Assembly (NCBI GenBank): GCA_934525325.1 | Contig: CAKSZE010000065.1 | Coordinates: 1 to 9,028, forward strand | DNA from: an uncultured Faecalibacterium sp. | GTDB lineage: Bacteria > Bacillota > Clostridia > Oscillospirales > Ruminococcaceae | Length of the DNA: 9,028 bases | Direction of reading: 5' to 3' | Part shown: positions 5,158-9,028 of the stretch, one piece after another | How the letters are laid out: each line of letters begins with the position of its first letter | Numbering within the stretch: the stretch's first letter is position 1 | Translations under genes and position numbers: made by a program | Notes under the pieces: model-generated | Databases searched by the model: none | The model's input: the letters and a program-made list of their open reading frames with translations, nothing else | What the model was told of the DNA's origin: nothing

Positions 5158-6264
5158 ATGGAGCCGAGAAAACATTATTTTGCAAAGATCCCCACCATTG
5201 CCATTTTTATTGTGATGGCGATGTCCGGGCCGTTGGGGGTGCTGCTGTTCATCCTGAAAGGCATCGACCAGAAGGTGCAGAAGGAAGAGCAGGAAGCCGC
5301 CCGCGCCCGGGGCGGCTACCGCCCCGCCCCAGAACCCGCACGCGTGCCGAAAACGCCGCCTTTCCCCGGGCAGGATGTTCCCACGGCAGAGCAGAAGAGC
5401 GCCAAGCAGTGGCATAAGAATATTGCCGCCATCTGTACCATTATGGGTGCCGTTTTCCTGTTTGCCGGTGTGATGGATGCGGTGGATATCATCGGTGCGT
5501 GGCAGGTGCTGCCTGACCCCGGGGAGCTGTTTTCCGATATCGTCATGGCCATTGGCGGCGGCGGTGCACTGCTGACCGGCCTGCGGATGAAGAGCACCCA
5601 CAAGCTGGAGCAGCTGCTGGATAAGGTGGTGGGCGAGCGGGATAATATCCCCCTGCCGGAACTGTTTGCCGCAGCCGGGGTGGATGCCGCCCGGGGACGC
5701 GCTGCCGTAAGAAGCGCCATTGAGCACGGATACTTCGGTGCAGACGCCTACATTGACAACCGCACCGACACGCTGGTGGTGCGGGGCGCGGCACCGCAGC
5801 CGAAAAAGCCAGCACCCGCTCCGGCACCTAAAGCTCAGCCCGCCGCAGAGGACGAGTACGCTGCCCTGCTGCGCCAGCTGCGGGAGGTGAACGATGCCAT
5901 CCCCGACCCAGTGATGAGCCAGAAGATCTCCCGGCTGGAAGAAGTCAGCGGACGCATCTTTGCGCTGGCGCAGAAGGACCCGGAGAAAAAAGCGCAGCTG
6001 CAAAAGTTTATGAACTACTATCTGCCCACCGCACTCAAGCTGCTGAACACCTACGCCAGCCTTTCCGGGCAGGCAGTGGAGGGCACGAACATCACCGACG
6101 CCAAGCACAGCATCGAGCGCAGCATGGACCTGCTGGTGACCGCCTTTGAAAACCAGCTGGACAAGCTGTTCCAGGCCGATGCGCTGGACGTGAACGCCGA
6201 CATTGCCGCACTGGAAGGAATGCTGAACCTTGACGGACTGACCGGCAGCGAATTTACCCGCTGA
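5158..6264 (+). CDS. XpaC-like membrane protein (5-bromo-4-chloroindolyl phosphate hydrolysis family)
   Basis: A 368-residue protein in four parts. An N-terminal membrane segment (about 11-33) is followed by a basic, Gln/Glu- and Pro-rich linker (34-85). Two further hydrophobic stretches (about 89-112 and 124-142, the latter with GGGG) form a likely hairpin. Residues 149-208 look like a small winged-helix-type domain (IPLPELFAAAGV, AVRSAIEHGYF, then a strand ending TLVV). After a Pro/Ala linker (211-230), the helical C-terminus (231-368) carries the XpaC family signature: YLPTALKLLNTYASLSGQAVEG, then TAFENQLDKLFQADALDVNADIAALEGML. The family name comes from a B. subtilis phenotype; its molecular role is unknown, and it often sits beside TelA-type genes, absent here. 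ATG 5158 follows AGGA (5144-5147) by ten bases. It has its own promoter and terminator, so it is probably transcribed alone. Confidence 0.85.
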   Translation: MEPRKHYFAKIPTIAIFIVMAMSGPLGVLLFILKGIDQKVQKEEQEAARARGGYRPAPEPARVPKTPPFPGQDVPTAEQKSAKQWHKNIAAICTIMGAVFLFAGVMDAVDIIGAWQVLPDPGELFSDIVMAIGGGGALLTGLRMKSTHKLEQLLDKVVGERDNIPLPELFAAAGVDAARGRAAVRSAIEHGYFGADAYIDNRTDTLVVRGAAPQPKKPAPAPAPKAQPAAEDEYAALLRQLREVNDAIPDPVMSQKISRLEEVSGRIFALAQKDPEKKAQLQKFMNYYLPTALKLLNTYASLSGQAVEGTNITDAKHSIERSMDLLVTAFENQLDKLFQADALDVNADIAALEGMLNLDGLTGSEFTR

Positions 6265-6267
6265 ACC

Positions 6268-6311
6268 ACACCCCCGCACCCGATGGCTGCATCGGTGCGG
6301 GGGTGTTTTTT
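6268..6311 (+). terminator. Strong intrinsic terminator after the XpaC-like gene
   Basis: ACACCCCCGCACC (6268-6280) pairs perfectly with 6294-6306. After a bulged C, GATG pairs with CATC around GCTG. The stem ends in six T (6306-6311). It begins four bases after the stop codon and should insulate the gal genes from upstream transcription. Confidence 0.95.
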
Positions 6312-6600
6312 GTGCAAAGTGCAATTTTCCATCCCGTCATTTTTGGGCGCTGCGCTCAAATTTCCGAGATTTGTGTGCATTTATGCCAAGCATTTTGATT
6401 TGACCGAAAAATTTTTATTTTATTTGTTTGGCAGCAACTAATCGAGCTGCACGGGTGTTTTTTGCAACTTTTCATCGAGATGCAACAATAACACATGGTT
6501 TTTTGCGTTGCATTTGACTATTATAGAAGCAGCTACGGCAGCTGCACCCCGTGAGCAGCTGCATCGACTTTCCCGATCATAATAGTAGGAGGAAATTTCC
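6312..6600 (+). promoter_or_regulatory. Repeat-rich gene-free leader of the gal operon
   Basis: No open frame here is credible. The best -10 candidate is TATTAT (6519-6524, five of six), but its 17-base-spaced -35 is poor (TGGTTT, 6496-6501), which suggests a promoter needing an activator or relief from a repressor. Around it lie ATGCAAC (6480-6486) and its exact complement GTTGCAT (6507-6513), a further TGCAAC (6463-6468), and GCAGC (6431-6435) facing GCTGC (6446-6450). The start would be near 6531. A weak 7-bp hairpin lies at 6342-6360. I see no recognised riboswitch and no clear catabolite (cre) site. Confidence 0.5.
6538..6563 (+). repeat. Paired GCAGCTGCA repeats in the galK leader
   Basis: GCAGCTGCA occurs at 6538-6546 and again at 6555-6563, 17 bases apart. 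A shorter GCAGCT lies at 6529-6534. Because GCAGCTGC is its own complement, the two copies can also form an 8-bp hairpin (6538-6545 with 6555-6562) about 30 bases before the galK SD. It could be a protein operator or a leader RNA structure. Confidence 0.65.
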
Positions 6601-7887
6601 ATGATGAAGTCCATTTCCACCTGGAAGCAGGAGCTGACCGAGGGCGCACACGCTGCGCGTCTGGCTGCGCTGTACTGCTGCACTCCCGACAAGACCCCTG
6701 CACAGGCAGCCCGCTATGCGGCTGTTCTGGACGGGTTAGAGACCACCTTTGGTGCACATACCGAGGCCGGTCTGTATAGTGCCCCCGGCCGCACCGAGAT
6801 CGGCGGCAATCACACCGACCACCAGCATGGCCGTGTGCTGGCAGGCAGCGTGAACATTGATATGATCGCTGCTGCCGCCCCCAACAGCCTGAACCAGCTG
6901 CGCGTGCAGAGCGAGGGGTACGACCTGTGCGTCATCGACCTTGACGACCTGACTGCCCGCAAGGAGGAGGAGAACACCACCGCTTCCCTGCTGCGCGGCG
7001 AGTGCGAAGCTTTCCGTCAGCGCGGCGCAAAGCTGTCCGGTCTGGACGTGTACATCTCCTCCAACGTGCCCAAGGGCAGCGGCGTTTCTTCCTCTGCCGC
7101 CTTTGAGGTTCTGGTCGGCGTGATCCTGAACGACTGCTTCATGGCCGAAAAGGTCTCTCCTATCGCCATTGCACAGATCGGCCAGTGGGCAGAGAATGTC
7201 TACTTTGGCAAGCCCTGCGGCCTGATGGATCAGATGGCTTCCAGCGTGGGCAACATTATCACCATCGACTTTGCCGACAAGGAAAACCCTGATGTAGAGC
7301 CGGTGCAGGTAGACTTTTCCAAGGCCGGTCTGGCGCTGTGCATTCTGGACTCCGGTGCAGACCACGCCGACCTGACCGATGAGTACGCCGCCATCCCCAA
7401 CGAGTGCCGCGCTGTGGCCGCTGTGTGCGGCGGCGAAGTGCTGCGGGACGTGCCTTTCGAGACCTTCCTTGCAAACATCCCGGCTTGCCGCAAGCAGTGC
7501 GGCGACCGCGCCGTGCTGCGCGCCTTCCACTTCTACGCCGATAACGACCGCGTACCTCAGCAGGTAGCTGCCCTGCGCGAGGGCGACTTTGAAGCCTTTT
7601 TGCAGATGGTGACCGCCTCCGGCGACAGCAGCTGGGAGTATCTGCAGAACGTGATCCCCGCCGGGTACAAGGAGCATCAGGAGGTGGCTGTGACCATCGC
7701 CGCTGCCAAGCATTATCTGGGCGGCAAGGGCGCTGTGCGCGTGCATGGCGGCGGCTTTGCCGGTACGGTGCAGGCTTTTGTGCCGGTGGAGATGCTGGCA
7801 GACTTTAAGGCCAACATGGAAAAGATCCTCGGCGCTGGCCGCTGCCATGTGCTGAACATCCGCCCCGAGGGAGGTGCTGTGCTGTGA
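6601..7887 (+). CDS. galK: Galactokinase
   Basis: A complete 428-residue cytosolic GHMP kinase that phosphorylates alpha-D-galactose at C1 using ATP, the entry step of the Leloir pathway. It shows the galactose-binding signature S60-A-P-G-R64-T-E-I-G-G-N-H-T-D73-H, a Clostridial form of GRVNLIGEHTDY. The GHMP phosphate loop is P157-K-G-S-G-V-S-S-S-A-A167. The motif G207-L-M-D210-Q supplies the expected catalytic base D210. The C-terminal glycine motif is V381-H-G-G-G-F-A-G388. It is longer than the E. coli enzyme (382) mainly by an N-terminal helical extension (about 1-55), common in Clostridial galactokinases. AGGAGG (6587-6592) is eight bases before ATG 6601; a second ATG at 6604 is less well spaced. 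It overlaps galT by four bases, so both proteins are probably made together. Confidence 0.97.
   Translation: MMKSISTWKQELTEGAHAARLAALYCCTPDKTPAQAARYAAVLDGLETTFGAHTEAGLYSAPGRTEIGGNHTDHQHGRVLAGSVNIDMIAAAAPNSLNQLRVQSEGYDLCVIDLDDLTARKEEENTTASLLRGECEAFRQRGAKLSGLDVYISSNVPKGSGVSSSAAFEVLVGVILNDCFMAEKVSPIAIAQIGQWAENVYFGKPCGLMDQMASSVGNIITIDFADKENPDVEPVQVDFSKAGLALCILDSGADHADLTDEYAAIPNECRAVAAVCGGEVLRDVPFETFLANIPACRKQCGDRAVLRAFHFYADNDRVPQQVAALREGDFEAFLQMVTASGDSSWEYLQNVIPAGYKEHQEVAVTIAAAKHYLGGKGAVRVHGGGFAGTVQAFVPVEMLADFKANMEKILGAGRCHVLNIRPEGGAVL
7867..7874 (+). promoter_or_regulatory. Ribosome binding site that fixes the galT GTG start
   Basis: GAGGGAGG lies in the last codons of galK, nine bases before GTG 7884-7886. 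No ATG in the galT frame lies nearby with a comparable site, so the GTG is the start. Confidence 0.85.
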
Positions 7888-9028
7888 TCTCCACTGCCAT
7901 CCAGCAGCTCGTGAACTACGGGCTGGACACCGGGCTGATCTTGCCCGATGACGAGATCTATATCCGCAACCAGCTGCTGATGACCATGCAGCTGGACGAT
8001 TTTACCGCCCCGGACAGCGAAGTGTGCTATACCGATCTGGAAAGCATCCTCAAGACCCTTGTGGACGATGCCGTTGCCCGCGGCGTGTGCGCGGACAACT
8101 CCACCGCACGCGATCTGTTCGACACCAAGCTGATGGGCGTGCTGACCCCGCGCCCCAGCATCGTGCGCGCAAACTTTGAGGAGCGGTACGAGAACGAAGG
8201 CCCGCAGGCTGCTACCGACTGGTTCTACAAGTTCAGTCAGGACACCGACTATATCCGCCGTTACCGCATCAAGCGCGATCTGAAATGGGTCACCAAGACC
8301 GAGTACGGCAATCTGGATATCACCATCAACCTGTCCAAGCCGGAAAAAGACCCCAAGGCCATTGCCGCCGCAAAGCTTGCGCCCCAGAGCGCCTACCCCA
8401 AGTGCCAGCTGTGCGTGGAGAACGAGGGTTACGCAGGCCGCATGAATCACCCCGCCCGCGAGAACCACCGCATCATCCCGCTGACCATCAACGACAGCGC
8501 GTGGAATTTGCAGTACAGCCCCTACGTTTACTACAACGAGCACTGCATCGTGTTCAACAACCAGCACACCCCCATGAAGATCGAGCGGGCGACCTTCCGC
8601 AAGCTGCTGGATTTTGTGGGTCTGTTCCCCCACTACTTTGTGGGCAGCAACGCCGATCTGCCCATCGTGGGCGGCAGCATCCTGAGCCATGACCACTTCC
8701 AGGGCGGTCATTACGAGTTTGCCATGGCCAAGGCTCCCATCGAAAAGACTTGGGTGTTCCCCGGCTTTGAGGATGTGGAGGCCGGTATCGTGCACTGGCC
8801 CATGAGCTGCATCCGTCTGACCTGTGCAGACGACACACGCCTTGTGGAGCTGGCCGATAAGCTGCTGGTTGCATGGCGCGGCTACACCGATGAGAGCTGC
8901 TTTATCTTTGCCGAGACGGATGGCGAGCCCCACAACACCATCACCCCCATTGCCCGGATGCGGGACGGCAAGTATCAGCTGGATTTGGTGCTGCGCAACA
9001 ACATCACCACCCCGGAGCATCCGCTGGG
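7884..9028 (+). CDS. galT: UDP-glucose--hexose-1-phosphate uridylyltransferase, type 2 (3' end outside window)
   Basis: The enzyme exchanges UMP between UDP-glucose and galactose-1-phosphate, giving UDP-galactose and glucose-1-phosphate. The frame is open from GTG 7884 to the window edge: 381 whole codons of a protein that in this family is usually near 500 residues, so roughly the last quarter is missing. Firmicute type 2 marks are plain: the N-terminal LVNYGLDTGLI, C174-Q-L-C177-x-E-N-x-G-Y-x-G-R, N-H-R-I-I-P, the active-site S268-H-D-H271-F-Q-G-G-H276, and HNTITPIARMR near the edge. By analogy with the HPH motif of type 1 GalT, H271 should be the uridylylated nucleophile. The GTG start overlaps the galK stop as GTGA, with GAGGGAGG at 7867-7874, so translation is probably coupled. 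No frame break is visible. Confidence 0.97.
   Translation, partial: MISTAIQQLVNYGLDTGLILPDDEIYIRNQLLMTMQLDDFTAPDSEVCYTDLESILKTLVDDAVARGVCADNSTARDLFDTKLMGVLTPRPSIVRANFEERYENEGPQAATDWFYKFSQDTDYIRRYRIKRDLKWVTKTEYGNLDITINLSKPEKDPKAIAAAKLAPQSAYPKCQLCVENEGYAGRMNHPARENHRIIPLTINDSAWNLQYSPYVYYNEHCIVFNNQHTPMKIERATFRKLLDFVGLFPHYFVGSNADLPIVGGSILSHDHFQGGHYEFAMAKAPIEKTWVFPGFEDVEAGIVHWPMSCIRLTCADDTRLVELADKLLVAWRGYTDESCFIFAETDGEPHNTITPIARMRDGKYQLDLVLRNNITTPEHPL

Noticed and set aside
5139..5417. Alternative upstream start reading a 92-codon frame over the start of the XpaC-like gene
   Set aside because: It is in another frame, has no SD before its GTG, and ends inside the well-supported XpaC-like gene.
5098..6324. 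408-codon minus-strand open frame opposite the XpaC-like gene
   Set aside because: It begins and ends inside the flanking terminators, has no ribosome binding site, and its composition is that of an antisense shadow.
6400..6428. TTGACC as a -35 box for galK
   Set aside because: No acceptable -10 box lies 16 to 18 bases downstream; the sequence there is TTTGTT or similar.
6736..7848. 370-codon minus-strand open frame opposite galK
   Set aside because: Antisense to a galactokinase with all catalytic motifs; no domain and no supporting promoter.
7713..9020. 435-codon minus-strand open frame across the galK-galT junction
   Set aside because: It spans the antisense of two well-supported genes and reads as biased filler rich in H, V, G and Q.

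Overview
The window reads as ordinary chromosome of a fairly GC-rich, low-redundancy Firmicute of the gut Clostridia. My best guess is Faecalibacterium or a close relative in the Oscillospiraceae/Ruminococcaceae. The grounds are AGGAGG-type ribosome binding sites, sigma-A type promoters, a CIRCE heat-shock operator, a type 2 (Firmicute) GalT and an XpaC-family protein. The genus is an inference from protein style and base composition; I could not search for it.

Layout: (1) 1-234, the C-terminal end of a GNAT N-acetyltransferase on the plus strand. (2) 235-437, a gene-free convergent gap with two strong inverted repeats, the second of which looks like a terminator. (3) 438-1435, a two-gene minus-strand unit made of an unrecognised acidic protein followed by an HD-domain phosphohydrolase, with a very good promoter at 1474-1502. 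(4) 1574-2842, a second minus-strand unit with a C_GCAxxG_C_C-family cysteine protein followed by an alpha/beta-hydrolase; the genes abut as TGAATG, and an extended -10 promoter lies upstream. (5) 2843-3121, a divergent promoter region. It carries the htpG promoter with a near-perfect CIRCE element over the transcription start. (6) 3122-5050, htpG (Hsp90). (7) 5086-5126, the htpG terminator, whose loop contains the -10 box of a near-consensus promoter for the next gene. (8) 5158-6264, a membrane-anchored XpaC-like protein, closed by a strong terminator. (9) 6265-6600, a long leader rich in short inverted and direct repeats. (10) 6601 to the window edge, galK and galT of the Leloir pathway, overlapping by four bases; galT is cut off by the window end.

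The functional themes are protein folding under stress (htpG, probably HrcA-controlled) and galactose catabolism: GalK makes galactose-1-phosphate and GalT exchanges it with UDP-glucose. The minus-strand genes are housekeeping or accessory enzymes of unclear substrate. I see no mobile element, CRISPR array, tRNA, rRNA, toxin-antitoxin pair or defence island. I found no convincing new multi-gene system; the most interesting signals are regulatory: CIRCE on htpG, the promoter nested in a terminator, and the repeat-rich gal leader.
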